This document shows, one piece after another, positions 15,241 to 23,597 of a DNA stretch of 28,147 nucleotides; positions within the stretch are counted from its first letter, which is position 1; every line of letters begins with the position of its first letter. The translations under genes and the position numbers were made by a program. A model generated the notes under the pieces. That model had not been told where the DNA came from, did not search any database, and was given only the letters and a program-made list of their open reading frames with translations. Source of the stretch: Firmicutes bacterium UBA2116 (lineage in GTDB: Bacteria > Bacillota > Clostridia > Tissierellales > Sedimentibacteraceae); assembly GCA_002331025.1 (NCBI GenBank), contig DCYG01000044.1, forward strand, positions 295,017 to 323,163, written 5' to 3'.

Positions 15241-15274
15241 CAAAAAAGAGAATGTCGTATAAATCAACATTCTC
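15241..15274 (-). terminator. Terminator after the alarmone synthetase gene
   Basis: The 8-bp stem GAGAATGT/ACATTCTC (15248-15274) with an 11-base loop is followed on the minus strand by TTTTTTG. It lies 35 bases after the RelQ-like stop and separates it from the exporter promoter. Confidence 0.85.
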
Positions 15275-15308
15275 CAAGGAATATCATACATTTGGTATTA
15301 GTTACATT

Positions 15309-16046
15309 CTATTCATCTAAATTAAGATACTGTGTCAGAAATGCCTGAGGTATACTGAATTTTTCATTGTTAATCAAGAGTTCTCTCAGTCCGTCATCAT
15401 GCTCGTCTTTTTCTTTATATTCACTGACTTTTCTATGAATGCTCTCCATTTTATTATCTAACTGTGATACTGAATCCGCCGCTTCTTTCAGCTCATCAAT
15501 TAATTTTGACGGAACCTCTTTGTCATATTTGTAGTAAATTTTATGTTCTAAGCTTGCCCAGAAATCCATGGCAATTGTCCTGATCTGAACCTCAACATAG
15601 ACACTTTCCACTCTGTCAGACATGAAAATAGGAATTTGTATTATTAAATGCAAGCTCTTGTAGCCATTTGGTTTTGGATTTTTTATATAATCCTTGCATT
15701 CAATTACAGTTATGTCTTTTTGGCTTTGCAGCATTTCACTTACTTTATAAATATCCGATAAAAAAGAGCAGGTAATCCGAACACCTGCAATATCCCGAAT
15801 ATTTTCTTTTATTGAGGGTAAAGATAATTCAAATCCTTTTCTTTGGACCTTTTTCAGAATATTTTCCGGTGTTTTAAGACGAGATTTAACATGCTCAATA
15901 GGATTATAATCATGTATGTATTGAAATTCCTGCATTAAAATATCAATCTTTGTATTCATTTCATTCAATGCAAATTTGTAAGACATCATAAATCGGGTTA
16001 AATTTGTTTTTATTTCCTTTATATCTATATTTGGTATAGAATCCAT
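15309..16046 (-). CDS. Small alarmone synthetase (RelQ/YjbM-type GTP pyrophosphokinase)
   Basis: The 245-residue protein is a lone RelA/SpoT synthetase domain with no HD hydrolase and no TGS/ACT parts, so it should only make (p)ppGpp. Signature stretches are IRDIAGVRITCSFLSDIYKV at about 83-102, DYIKNPKPNGYKSLHLII and VEVQIRTIAMDFWASLEHKI. These match RelQ/YjbM more than YwaC. The C-terminal helical part supports tetramer formation in the known RelQ proteins. AAAGGAG lies eight bases before the ATG, and a strong terminator follows. It transfers pyrophosphate from ATP to GDP or GTP in the cytoplasm. It stands alone as a transcription unit or follows DUF1905 by 50 bases. Confidence 0.92.
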   Translation of the reverse strand: MDSIPNIDIKEIKTNLTRFMMSYKFALNEMNTKIDILMQEFQYIHDYNPIEHVKSRLKTPENILKKVQRKGFELSLPSIKENIRDIAGVRITCSFLSDIYKVSEMLQSQKDITVIECKDYIKNPKPNGYKSLHLIIQIPIFMSDRVESVYVEVQIRTIAMDFWASLEHKIYYKYDKEVPSKLIDELKEAADSVSQLDNKMESIHRKVSEYKEKDEHDDGLRELLINNEKFSIPQAFLTQYLNLDE

Positions 16047-16096
16047 ACTATGCTTTCTCCTTTAGTCCTAAAAATATAAACCCTTACCCATATATC

Positions 16097-16408
16097 TTAA
16101 CACCAATTACTTATCCTTTCCTTAATTGCAACCTTCACCCTGTCACCCGGCTGTTTACCTATTTTTGCCCGAATATCCTTGCGCAATCCTATAATGTAAC
16201 AAATCGAACCGTCATGATTCTTTATACCCATATTTACAATACTTCCTTCATATGGCTCACCGTCAAAAATTGCATGCACCTTTACTCTTCCTTTGCCAAA
16301 CTCTGCTCTTACATCATAAGGAAATTCAACATATGCACCGTCAATATCAGGAACCTTCTTGATTTCCGCTTCAAACTCATATAATTTATTCATTTCGTAA
16401 CTGCACAT
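16097..16408 (-). CDS. DUF1905-domain protein
   Basis: The 103-residue protein has the DUF1905 barrel: LYEFEAEIKKVPDIDGAYVE, FPYDVRAEFGKGRVKVHAIF, then GLRKDIRAKIGKQPGDRVKV. The family has no settled function. A TTG opens the frame at 16429. The ATG at 16408 is preferred because GGGG lies nine bases upstream; the ATG at 16393, where shorter homologues begin (MNKLYEFEAEI), lacks a ribosome binding site. It follows the HxlR regulator by 25 bases and is likely its operon partner. Confidence 0.83.
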   Translation of the reverse strand: MCSYEMNKLYEFEAEIKKVPDIDGAYVEFPYDVRAEFGKGRVKVHAIFDGEPYEGSIVNMGIKNHDGSICYIIGLRKDIRAKIGKQPGDRVKVAIKERISNWC

Positions 16409-16433
16409 AAATCTATACCCCAAATACAAAAAT

Positions 16434-16751
16434 TTATACCGTTCTTTGAGATTGCTGAAAGTACTTTTCCTCCAAGTCTTCTAAATGGTAGAAGATATGT
16501 ACTAACTCCTTTCCAAAGTTAAGTAAAGAATAATATGTATTGTCTCCTTCAACTGTTTTATCTATAACTTTTCTTTCTGTTAATATAGATAATTTTCTGT
16601 TTAACTCCGTATGACTCATATATGGAATGCTGTCTAAAATATCGGTATATCGTTGATTACCGCTATATATGGATTTTAATATTTCAGGCACCCATCTCAG
16701 TTTAATTAAGTCTTGTACAATTTGAAATCCATTTGATACTTTATTTTTCAT
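16434..16751 (-). CDS. HxlR-type winged-helix regulator
   Basis: The 105-residue protein has the HxlR winged helix: VQDLIKLRWVPEILKSIYSG, then RYTDILDSIPYMSHTELNRKLSILTERKVI, here seen as the helices LRWVPEILKSIY and HTELNRKLSILTE, and a wing (TVEGDNTYYSLLNFGKEL). A TTG opens the frame at 16793, but the ATG at 16751 has AGAGGTGAAACT before it. It contains no cysteine at all, unlike the thiol-sensing members of the family (YodB, HypR), so it should sense something other than disulphide stress. It is divergent from dps. Confidence 0.82.
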   Translation of the reverse strand: MKNKVSNGFQIVQDLIKLRWVPEILKSIYSGNQRYTDILDSIPYMSHTELNRKLSILTERKVIDKTVEGDNTYYSLLNFGKELVHIFYHLEDLEEKYFQQSQRTV

Positions 16752-16780
16752 AGTTTCACCTCTACGAACAAATTTGTGCC

Positions 16781-16809
16781 TTTTTATTTCCAATATTTTA
16801 TCATATAAT
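16781..16809 (+). promoter_or_regulatory. Probable dps promoter
   Basis: A perfect TATAAT (16804-16809) lies 17 bases after a poor TTTTTA -35 candidate, about 54 bases before the dps ATG. The weak -35 box suggests that an activator or another sigma factor helps. The -10 region of the divergent hxlR promoter overlaps it. Confidence 0.4.
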
Positions 16810-16862
16810 GGACTAAATAGGAAATGATAATTAAAAAATAAAAACTTTGAGGAGGTAATTTT

Positions 16863-17297
16863 ATGAAATATGCAGATTTATTACAAAAATATTTAGCAAA
16901 TTTAGCTGTTCTTAATGTAAAATTCCATAACATTCATTGGAATGTAGTAGGTGGTCAATTTGTACAAGTACACACTTTCACAGAAGAATTGTATGACGGT
17001 TTGTTTGAAAGCTACGATGAAGTAGCAGAGCTGTTAAAAATGAAAAATGTAATGCCATTATCCACAATGGCAGAGTATTTAGAAAAAACTGATATCGAAG
17101 AAATTAAAGCAAAAGATTTCTCTATTAAAGAATCTTTAGAGCTTGTAAAAAAAGATATTGAATTCATGAAAGAATCAGCAATCAATATCAGAAATATGGC
17201 AGATGAAGAAGGAGACTTCGAAACTGTAGCTATATTTGAAGGCTATGTTGCAGCATTCAGTAAAAATATCTGGTTCATAGGCTCCATGTTAAAATAA
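16863..17297 (+). CDS. dps: Dps-family DNA-protecting ferritin-like protein
   Basis: The 144-residue protein is a standard-length Dps. The N-terminal helix holds KFHNIHWNVVGGQF with the ferroxidase histidine of the subunit interface, and TEELYDGLFESYDEVAELL supplies the acidic iron ligands. It forms hollow dodecamers that oxidise and store iron with peroxide and protect DNA. GAGGAGG precedes the ATG by seven bases, a very strong site, and codons are unusually A-rich (AAA, GAA, GTA), which fits high expression. It ends at a strong terminator and is a single-gene unit, divergent from hxlR. There is no long basic tail for direct DNA binding. Confidence 0.93.
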   Translation: MKYADLLQKYLANLAVLNVKFHNIHWNVVGGQFVQVHTFTEELYDGLFESYDEVAELLKMKNVMPLSTMAEYLEKTDIEEIKAKDFSIKESLELVKKDIEFMKESAINIRNMADEEGDFETVAIFEGYVAAFSKNIWFIGSMLK

Positions 17298-17307
17298 GAA
17301 AGTTTTT

Positions 17308-17340
17308 AAAAGCATCCTTACAAAATTTAAGGATGCTTTT
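17308..17340. terminator. Bidirectional terminator between dps and the GNAT gene
   Basis: A perfect 13-bp inverted repeat (AAAAGCATCCTTA / TAAGGATGCTTTT) with a 7-base loop sits 11 bases after the dps stop and 5 bases after the GNAT stop. T-runs are present on both strands, so it ends transcription from both sides. Confidence 0.92.
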
Positions 17341-17344
17341 GTTC

Positions 17345-17842
17345 TTACCGCTTTACATAGCGCAGCTCTTTGACGCTATCTACTATCTGAAATGTATTGT
17401 CATGTTTAAAACCGATTTTCTCGTAGAAGCTTCTTGCCCGCATGTTTTCTTCCAAAGCCCAAAGCTCTATATTTTCAATATTTGCTTTTTTTATTTCGTT
17501 GATTCCCCATTCAATCAAATCTTTCGCAACTCCGCTTCCCCAGAACTCCCGGATTAAGTAGACCCTCCAGATTTCTATCCACGAATTATCATTGTTTCCA
17601 TACCTGCATTTACCAAAGGAAATCAATCCTGCCGGTTGGTCATTTTCAAAGGCAATAGCAGTCTTCGGTTCACCTATGGATAATTCATTAATAAAGCGAT
17701 TTGTTCTTCTTTCCAAGGAAAAAACATCATATAAAGTATCGTCCGGAATTATGCCTTTAAAGCCTGCCTGCGATGATTCCGAATGGATTTTACCCAATGC
17801 TTCAGCATCATTCAAATTTGCATAACGAATTAATCTGCTCAA
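17345..17842 (-). CDS. GNAT-family N-acetyltransferase
   Basis: The 165-residue protein has the GNAT fold: IRYANLNDAEALGKIHSES, an acidic beta strand WIEIWRVYLIREFWGSGVAKDL holding the acetyl-CoA loop (FWGSGVA), and the C-terminal LWALEENMRARSFYEKIGF. It starts at a TTG, supported by AGGGGG seven bases upstream and by the family N terminus SRLIRYAN. It lies 24 bases after the LUD gene and is the last gene before the bidirectional terminator. The substrate may be a small amine or drug; nothing in the sequence decides this. Confidence 0.87.
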   Translation of the reverse strand: MSRLIRYANLNDAEALGKIHSESSQAGFKGIIPDDTLYDVFSLERRTNRFINELSIGEPKTAIAFENDQPAGLISFGKCRYGNNDNSWIEIWRVYLIREFWGSGVAKDLIEWGINEIKKANIENIELWALEENMRARSFYEKIGFKHDNTFQIVDSVKELRYVKR

Positions 17843-17866
17843 AATTATTCCCCCTGACTTGATTAT

Positions 17867-18484
17867 CTAAAATCCACATTCTTCATTTACTATACACAAT
17901 TTCATTCTGTTTCCGTCTGTTTGACCTTCCACAATAGATAAGTAATTACATACTCTTTCTTTTGAAGAACAATCAACACATTTATTTAATTCAACACATG
18001 GCGGGCTATACCCGGCCCGCTTTGCATTTAAAGGACTTGCAACATTCTTAGCTCTGTTTATGCCCTCTTCAACCGTATCAACAACCTTATTGACACCAAC
18101 TACGATTATTACTTTATCCGGTCCGAAGGTAATTGCCGCCACTCTGTTTCCGCTGTGGTCAACATTTATAATCCGACCGTCAGCACTTACTGCATTTGAA
18201 CCTGAAATATACCAATCACTAAGCAGTGCTTTCTTTTTTAGAGCTTTAGATTCATTTTTATCTTTACCAAGTTCCTTATCATACACAATATTTCCTCTCT
18301 TCGTCAGCAACTCGGTTATATTCATTTTCTGAAGAGTGCCGGAATGCCCAATGCCGACTTTGCAATCTGAAGGTATCGTGTTTAACAAATATAATTTAAC
18401 ATCCTCCAGGGAATCAAAATACTCAACATCTATGTTTCTGTTTTTAAAATTTTCCTTTAATTTATTAAATCTCTCAATATTCAT
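17867..18484 (-). CDS. LUD-domain (LutC/DUF162-like) protein
   Basis: The 205-residue protein matches the short LUD proteins related to LutC. Typical stretches are CKVGIGHSGTLQKMNI, SDWYISGSNAVSADGRIINV, DHSGNRVAAITFGPDKVIIV and a C-terminal cysteine cluster CVDCSSKERVC. LutC belongs to the iron-sulphur lactate oxidation complex, but this lone short form has no LutA or LutB nearby, so a lactate role is doubtful. GGCAGGTATATCAG precedes the ATG. It lies between the nucleotidyltransferase and GNAT genes and may also have its own promoter (18513-18541). Confidence 0.82.
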   Translation of the reverse strand: MNIERFNKLKENFKNRNIDVEYFDSLEDVKLYLLNTIPSDCKVGIGHSGTLQKMNITELLTKRGNIVYDKELGKDKNESKALKKKALLSDWYISGSNAVSADGRIINVDHSGNRVAAITFGPDKVIIVVGVNKVVDTVEEGINRAKNVASPLNAKRAGYSPPCVELNKCVDCSSKERVCNYLSIVEGQTDGNRMKLCIVNEECGF

Positions 18485-18512
18485 CTGATATACCTGCCCT
18501 TTAATTTAATTA

Positions 18513-18541
18513 ATTATAAAGTATTTAAATATCATCGTTAA
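18513..18541 (-). promoter_or_regulatory. Possible internal promoter before the LUD gene
   Basis: On the minus strand TTAACG (18541-18536) and TATAAT (18518-18513) are 17 bases apart, straddling the end of the nucleotidyltransferase gene. The AT-rich setting makes chance matches likely. Confidence 0.35.
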
Positions 18542-19292
18542 TATTCATATGTAAGTCTATTTCATTTAACATGTATTCTGCAAATTCAATTAAACTGTTG
18601 TTGTCTATATTAAATTCGCTGTTATAAATATATGAATTAAGTGCAGATTCAATAATGTTGCAATATTTAGGAGAATGTAATTTAAACCATTCTCCGCCTT
18701 CCTTTTTAGAGCATATCTTCCCGGATATTAAAAAGCATAAAATCCTGCAAAGATTTAATATATAATAAATCGGATTATCTATAATTTCTTTTTTTGAATC
18801 CATTACATCATTCATAATTGAATCAACATAAAATTTCTTTGGAACAGGCCGGAAAACCTCATCAATTGGCTTTCCGGTTAAACATATTCCTCTTTCTCTT
18901 ATTACAGTTATATGTGCTGCCAAGTCAACATCGGTAGAATCTCCGCAAATATAATCAGTCTGACTAATGTATTTGCTCTTATATTTATCTGAATAATGCA
19001 ATATAAATGGTGTTGGATATTTAAAATTCTTGGTATCATTTTCTGTCAGAACGCTCATCTCAAATCCTTTATCAGGACCATCAGTTAATTCTAACATCAA
19101 ATTAACCAATTCTCGTAATTCTTTATCGGATGGTTTATAGCTTACTACGACTATAAAATCAATATCACTTAACAAAGGATTGAAACAGTTCATCGCTAAT
19201 GAGCCATGAAGATATATACCGACTAAATTTTCTTTTAAAATATCAGAATATGAATATTTTATTTTATCTAATAATTGATTAACTTGCATCAT
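18525..19292 (-). CDS. Nucleotidyltransferase, aminoglycoside-adenylyltransferase (ANT(9)/ANT(3'')) type
   Basis: The 255-residue protein has the polymerase-beta-type motif GSLAMNCFNPLLSDIDFIVVV, that is GS at 30-31 and catalytic Asp 43 and Asp 45. A helical C-terminal domain follows (YYILNLCRILCFLISGKICSKKEGGEW). This is the two-part layout of streptomycin/spectinomycin adenylyltransferases (DUF4111 C-terminal half), and the length is normal. Chromosomal members often have no proven drug activity. AGGGATAAACA precedes the first of two ATGs. It lies 28 bases after the HlyD adaptor gene, so it is likely in the exporter operon. Confidence 0.8.
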   Translation of the reverse strand: MMQVNQLLDKIKYSYSDILKENLVGIYLHGSLAMNCFNPLLSDIDFIVVVSYKPSDKELRELVNLMLELTDGPDKGFEMSVLTENDTKNFKYPTPFILHYSDKYKSKYISQTDYICGDSTDVDLAAHITVIRERGICLTGKPIDEVFRPVPKKFYVDSIMNDVMDSKKEIIDNPIYYILNLCRILCFLISGKICSKKEGGEWFKLHSPKYCNIIESALNSYIYNSEFNIDNNSLIEFAEYMLNEIDLHMNINDDI

Positions 19293-19320
19293 TGTTTATC
19301 CCTGCATTAAATTATTCTTC

Positions 19321-20508
19321 CTACCTTCGAAAATAAACATCTGCGGTAAATCCAGGCTTCAGTATGTTGTTGGGATCATCGGGATTTATAATTACACGGA
19401 CAACCCGTCTGCCGTCCTTTTCAACTGCCAGATCAGGAATATGTGTTACTGTTCCCTCAATTGAGATATCCGAAGACGATGCAGGAACAATTTTAACTGC
19501 ATCCCCAACCTGTACACTTCCTATAAATTCTTCATATACCTCCGCACTGACGGTTATGGAATCTGCATCTATTATCTGAAGTATCGATGTAGGTACGCCT
19601 TGTACGCCGAGGCGGCTACCGCTTATGACTGCTATGTTCTTTACAATTCCGTTTTCCACATTTGAAACAATCTGATTGTCCTTGATATAATCCTTTTCGA
19701 GTTTTCCTCTCATAATATTCAAGTCCACCTCTGTTGAGGAAACGCTGCTTTCCTGCATCGCTACGTTTGTGCTGTTGCCGTCCCGAAGCTGTGAAAGCTG
19801 GATTTGTTTGGATTTGAGTGAAATGTCGAGCATGTTAAGTTCATCCTTTAAGGCAGTCTTTGTTTTATGTATGCTTGCATCCAGATCGTCAACAGCTTTC
19901 TGACGCTGATTCAGCACGGTTTCGTACTGATTAAGAATAGTCTTTGAAACAGCTCCTTCATCGTACAATGACTGATAATTCTGAAAATCAATCTTTGCAT
20001 CCTCAAGCTCCTTCAGTGCAAGTTCCATGGAATTCTTCAGCAATTTAATATCAGCAGCAGTGTCGTTATTATACTCATCTGTTTTGCGTGCAATTTCGTT
20101 CTGCATACGAGAGATATCTGCCTGAAGTGCAGAAATATCCTGAGGTGCAGAGTCCAGTGCCAATTGGTTTGCAATCATCTGCTTATTCAATTTTTCGATA
20201 CTTCCATTATACTCGGTAAGATCTATAATAACAAGAGGTTGATTTAACGTAATACGTTCGCCCTCCTTAACCTGCACATCAGTGACAGTTGACGGGAAAT
20301 CGATGCTTATGTTCTCAATTCGGCTGTACATCACTTCGCCCCACGCTTCTATTTCGTCAGCCCGGTTCAAAGCAGCCATGGTATCTGCTGCTCGCATATC
20401 TTCAATACTTCTTTTCCTTTGAACAAATACCGTCATTGCGATAATCAGTATTATCAGAACTAATGCCGCTGCCGCAGTCTTTTTATGGGATAAAATCAGA
20501 TTTTTCAT
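19321..20508 (-). CDS. HlyD-family adaptor of the ABC exporter
   Basis: The 395-residue protein has one N-terminal membrane anchor (about 10-30) and a first lipoyl-like half (STVTDVQVKEGERITLNQPL). A long coiled coil follows at about 105-260 (heptad-rich KLNKQMIANQLAL, LKELEDAKIDFQNYQ). The second lipoyl half and beta-barrel domain come next (VENGIVKNIAVISGSRLG, VSAEVYEEFIGSVQVGDAV). This is the periplasmic-adaptor type used in Gram-positives as in YknX. GGAGGAAAATAC precedes the ATG. It follows the permease by 20 bases and links the pump to the cell wall side. Confidence 0.88.
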   Translation of the reverse strand: MKNLILSHKKTAAAALVLIILIIAMTVFVQRKRSIEDMRAADTMAALNRADEIEAWGEVMYSRIENISIDFPSTVTDVQVKEGERITLNQPLVIIDLTEYNGSIEKLNKQMIANQLALDSAPQDISALQADISRMQNEIARKTDEYNNDTAADIKLLKNSMELALKELEDAKIDFQNYQSLYDEGAVSKTILNQYETVLNQRQKAVDDLDASIHKTKTALKDELNMLDISLKSKQIQLSQLRDGNSTNVAMQESSVSSTEVDLNIMRGKLEKDYIKDNQIVSNVENGIVKNIAVISGSRLGVQGVPTSILQIIDADSITVSAEVYEEFIGSVQVGDAVKIVPASSSDISIEGTVTHIPDLAVEKDGRRVVRVIINPDDPNNILKPGFTADVYFRR

Positions 20509-20528
20509 GTATTTTCCTCCATCTGTTA

Positions 20529-22841
20529 CTATTCAACGCTTTTTAAAGCTTCAAATATATCAATTTCCTTCATCTTGCGCGCTATTATCTTATTGACTAT
20601 CCATGCGAAGAACGCAGTCATTATTCCGGCTGTAAGCACATCCATAAATTTAATATTGCCTAAAAGGTCCAGTCGTTCATCAATAGTGCTGGCTATTAAC
20701 CAAGATATGAATCTCCCCACGGGTATGCCGGACAGCATCCCAAGCAGTACCGAGAAATAATTTTCTATCAGTACCAGGTACTGTATTTCCCGGTGATGGA
20801 ATCCAAGCACACGAAAGGTTGCAAGATCTCTGACCCGTTCCGCATAATTAAGCATGCCTGTGTTGTACAGCACCACAAAGGCTAATGATGAGCCCAAAAC
20901 AATCAGAAACAAAACTGCCAGATTTACAACTCCCAAGCTGGAGGACAAACCGTCCTGCATACTTTCCCTGGTTGCCGAATCTGATACAATATCTCTGTCG
21001 AGGAATTTCTGGTCAGGTTCACCGTTCCATCTTACCAGCAACGCCGACGGTTTAAATGTTTCACCTAAGGACTCCCAATATGTGTCTGTCATATATATCC
21101 CCTGACCGGAAGCAATATATGCAATCTCTGCAATTGGAACGGCAGCGTAACCCTTGTCTTTAATCTTGATTTGTATAATATCACCTTTTTTTAAGCCTTT
21201 TTCTTTACACAGCTTTCTGGTCATAAGTACTCCGTTTTCAGGAATTGAAACGGGATTACCGTCAATGTCCTGCAAATATATCAACGGACTTTCCTTGGTT
21301 GTGATGTTGGTCAGTTCCATCTTATAGCTTCCGTCAGGAAAAATTACCTGTACCGCAGTTTCTTCAATTTGCTGCGTTATACCATCCAACTCAAGATTTT
21401 TAAGATATGTCGGATTAACCTTGGAAGTGTCCAGCACAATCTTCTGATTAAATGTAAATGTTGTTCCGTAGGTATAATCACTGATGCCTGACAAGGTGCT
21501 TCGTACAGTAAGTGCGGAAATAATGACACCGGTGCAGCCCATAACACCTATTGTGCTCATAATGAGCCGTCCTTTATTTTTAACCATATTTCGTGCAATA
21601 AGCTTGCTGCTGAACTTCATTTTCTCCCACACGGACGATATGGATTCCAGAAATATGTGCTGTCCGCTTTTCGGAGGCTTATCGCGAAGAAGAAACGCGG
21701 GAGCATCGCTCAGAAGTTTCCTGCATGCCAAAAACGAAACTCCTCCTGTACACATAAGAATTAAAGGTAATACAAATATAAAATTCAAATAATTTATTTT
21801 TAAGCTGTAGCTGTTTAACGTAAGATTAAGCTGTCGAACCATGATTCTCCCGAATATATTGGGTCCGGTGAAAAGCCCTGAAACGGAGCCCAACACTCCG
21901 ACCATAACACCGTAGGATGTGTAATGCCACAATATGCTTCGCCTGCTGTAGCCCAGTGCTTTTAATATGCCTATCTGAGGGCGCTGGTTTTCTATCATGC
22001 GCACCATGGTGCTCTGTGTTATCAGAGCCGTAACAAGCAGAAAAAGTATGGGGAAAACCACAGAAAGCGTTCTGAACTGCTGTATACGGGAATTTACACT
22101 GCTGACGCTTCCGTTGTCTTTTTGCAGTGTGATGCCTATTAAGTTATTCCCGACAACAGCACCCACTTTTTGTACTAACTGTGCGACATCTGAGCCCGGT
22201 AAGGTTTTCACACTGATTTGATTGTATATCTTTTGCCCGTAAATACTTTTCAATGCATCTGCATTGATTATGATAAAGCCGTATTCTGAGTGATCGGGAG
22301 CCAATGATGCAGAATTTTTGACTGCAAAGACATGCTCTCCGCTGAGGGCTAAGCCGTCAATTTGGAGACGCAGCCAACGGCCGTTTAATTTAATGGAAAT
22401 AAAATCGCCTGTTTTCAGATTGTGAGCCTTTGCAAACAAACTATCCAGCACGGCACCACCGCTCTTACTGAATTTGCCCTCCTGAAGCTCGGGTTGATCG
22501 AGAGTGCTGCGTCCATCAAGAGCATAGACGTGCAAAGTGGGGCTGCCGGGCAAGACAGTATCAGCATCCGCAGTGAATCTCTTTTCTGCAAGCTTCACAC
22601 CATCAAGCTTACTGATTCCCCAAACCATCTGTTCTGATGGGTTGGGTACTGTCACCCACAGGTCGGACATGTTTGCCGATCGGTACATGGCATCCGCATG
22701 CTTTTCAACCGTAAACCATATGCTGTCAAGTCCTGTCATAATAAATACGGCAAGTGTTGCCATGATAAAAATTGAAATGAACTGCACCTTTGACTTACGC
22801 ATGTCGCGCAGGGATTTTATGAACAACGAGCCCTTTACCAT
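20529..22841 (-). CDS. ABC exporter permease, FtsX-like (770 residues)
   Basis: The protein has an N-terminal helix (FISIFIMATLAVFIMTGLD), a first outer domain (to about 255) and an FtsX block (FPILFLLVTALITQSTMVRM, then QIGILKALGYSRRSI). A middle anchor near 425-450, a second outer domain and a final FtsX block (RDLATFRVLGFHHREIQYL) complete it. It is nearly twice the size of YknZ or MacB permeases and thus carries two FtsX units in one chain. The ATG overlaps the ATPase stop (ATGGTAA), with GGAGGAAATTGT before it. It differs in sequence from the other large permease at 11551-13794. The substrate is unknown. Confidence 0.88.
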   Translation of the reverse strand: MVKGSLFIKSLRDMRKSKVQFISIFIMATLAVFIMTGLDSIWFTVEKHADAMYRSANMSDLWVTVPNPSEQMVWGISKLDGVKLAEKRFTADADTVLPGSPTLHVYALDGRSTLDQPELQEGKFSKSGGAVLDSLFAKAHNLKTGDFISIKLNGRWLRLQIDGLALSGEHVFAVKNSASLAPDHSEYGFIIINADALKSIYGQKIYNQISVKTLPGSDVAQLVQKVGAVVGNNLIGITLQKDNGSVSSVNSRIQQFRTLSVVFPILFLLVTALITQSTMVRMIENQRPQIGILKALGYSRRSILWHYTSYGVMVGVLGSVSGLFTGPNIFGRIMVRQLNLTLNSYSLKINYLNFIFVLPLILMCTGGVSFLACRKLLSDAPAFLLRDKPPKSGQHIFLESISSVWEKMKFSSKLIARNMVKNKGRLIMSTIGVMGCTGVIISALTVRSTLSGISDYTYGTTFTFNQKIVLDTSKVNPTYLKNLELDGITQQIEETAVQVIFPDGSYKMELTNITTKESPLIYLQDIDGNPVSIPENGVLMTRKLCKEKGLKKGDIIQIKIKDKGYAAVPIAEIAYIASGQGIYMTDTYWESLGETFKPSALLVRWNGEPDQKFLDRDIVSDSATRESMQDGLSSSLGVVNLAVLFLIVLGSSLAFVVLYNTGMLNYAERVRDLATFRVLGFHHREIQYLVLIENYFSVLLGMLSGIPVGRFISWLIASTIDERLDLLGNIKFMDVLTAGIMTAFFAWIVNKIIARKMKEIDIFEALKSVE

Positions 22842-23536
22842 ACAATTTCCTCCACATCCTTGGGATGATCATTGCATTGAACTCTCGCTATCTTACCGTC
22901 TCTCATGTGAAGCACCGTATGTGCCATCTCTGATATCGAAGCGTTGTGTGTTACTACAATCACTGTCTTGCCGAGGTCATCGGACACCTCACGTATAAGT
23001 CTCAGCACTTTACGTCCTGTTTCCGAATCCAATGCACCGGTAGGCTCATCACACAGAACTATCTGAGGATTTTTTGCCAGTGCTCTGGCAATGGAAACTC
23101 GCTGCTGCTCTCCGCCGGACAATTGACTCGGAAAATTATTCATCCTGTTTTCAAGACCGACACGTTTCAGCATATCCCGTGCATCCAAAGGAGCAGGACA
23201 TATTTCTTCTGCAAGCTGAACATTTTCCAGTGCGGTTAAATTCGGTACGAGATTGTAAAACTGAAACACAAATCCAATTTGAGTACGGCGGTATTCTGTG
23301 AGGTCATATTCGGACATACCCGAAATTTCTTTGCTGTTTACGATTATTTTTCCTGAAGTGGGGGAATCTATTCCGCCTAACAGATTAAGAAGCGTGGTTT
23401 TTCCTGCGCCGCTCTGTCCTAGTACAACATTGAATGTACCCCTGTCCAGTTTGAAGTTGATGCCGTCCACCGCTTTAATGACTGAGCTGCCAATACAATA
23501 TTCTCTTTCCACGTTTTCAAATGTAATAAAATCCAT
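22835..23536 (-). CDS. ABC exporter ATPase (MacB/LolD type)
   Basis: The 233-residue ATPase has Walker A GQSGAGKTT (40-48), Q-loop Q92, signature LSGGEQQ (139-145), Walker B VLCDEPTGALD and H-loop H197. AAAGGAG precedes the ATG. It is first in an operon with the 770-residue permease and the HlyD adaptor, and it overlaps the permease gene by seven bases. It is closely similar in motif layout to the ATPase at 13794-14492, as expected of two members of one family, but is part of a separate exporter. A TetR gene lies divergent just upstream. Confidence 0.94.
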   Translation of the reverse strand: MDFITFENVEREYCIGSSVIKAVDGINFKLDRGTFNVVLGQSGAGKTTLLNLLGGIDSPTSGKIIVNSKEISGMSEYDLTEYRRTQIGFVFQFYNLVPNLTALENVQLAEEICPAPLDARDMLKRVGLENRMNNFPSQLSGGEQQRVSIARALAKNPQIVLCDEPTGALDSETGRKVLRLIREVSDDLGKTVIVVTHNASISEMAHTVLHMRDGKIARVQCNDHPKDVEEIVW

Positions 23537-23597
23537 GAATTCTCCTTTGCTGATTCATGATCATGCTTACTCGTTCTTGACTTTTAACTAAGAATTA

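Noticed and set aside
16768..16777. Perfect palindrome ACAAATTTGT before hxlR, as an operator.
   Set aside because: It is short, AT-rich and inside the hxlR leader; such sites are expected by chance here and there is no second copy.
17867..18484. Lactate utilisation gene cluster (lutABC).
   Set aside because: Only one LUD-type protein is present, with no iron-sulphur subunits LutA or LutB and no lactate permease nearby.
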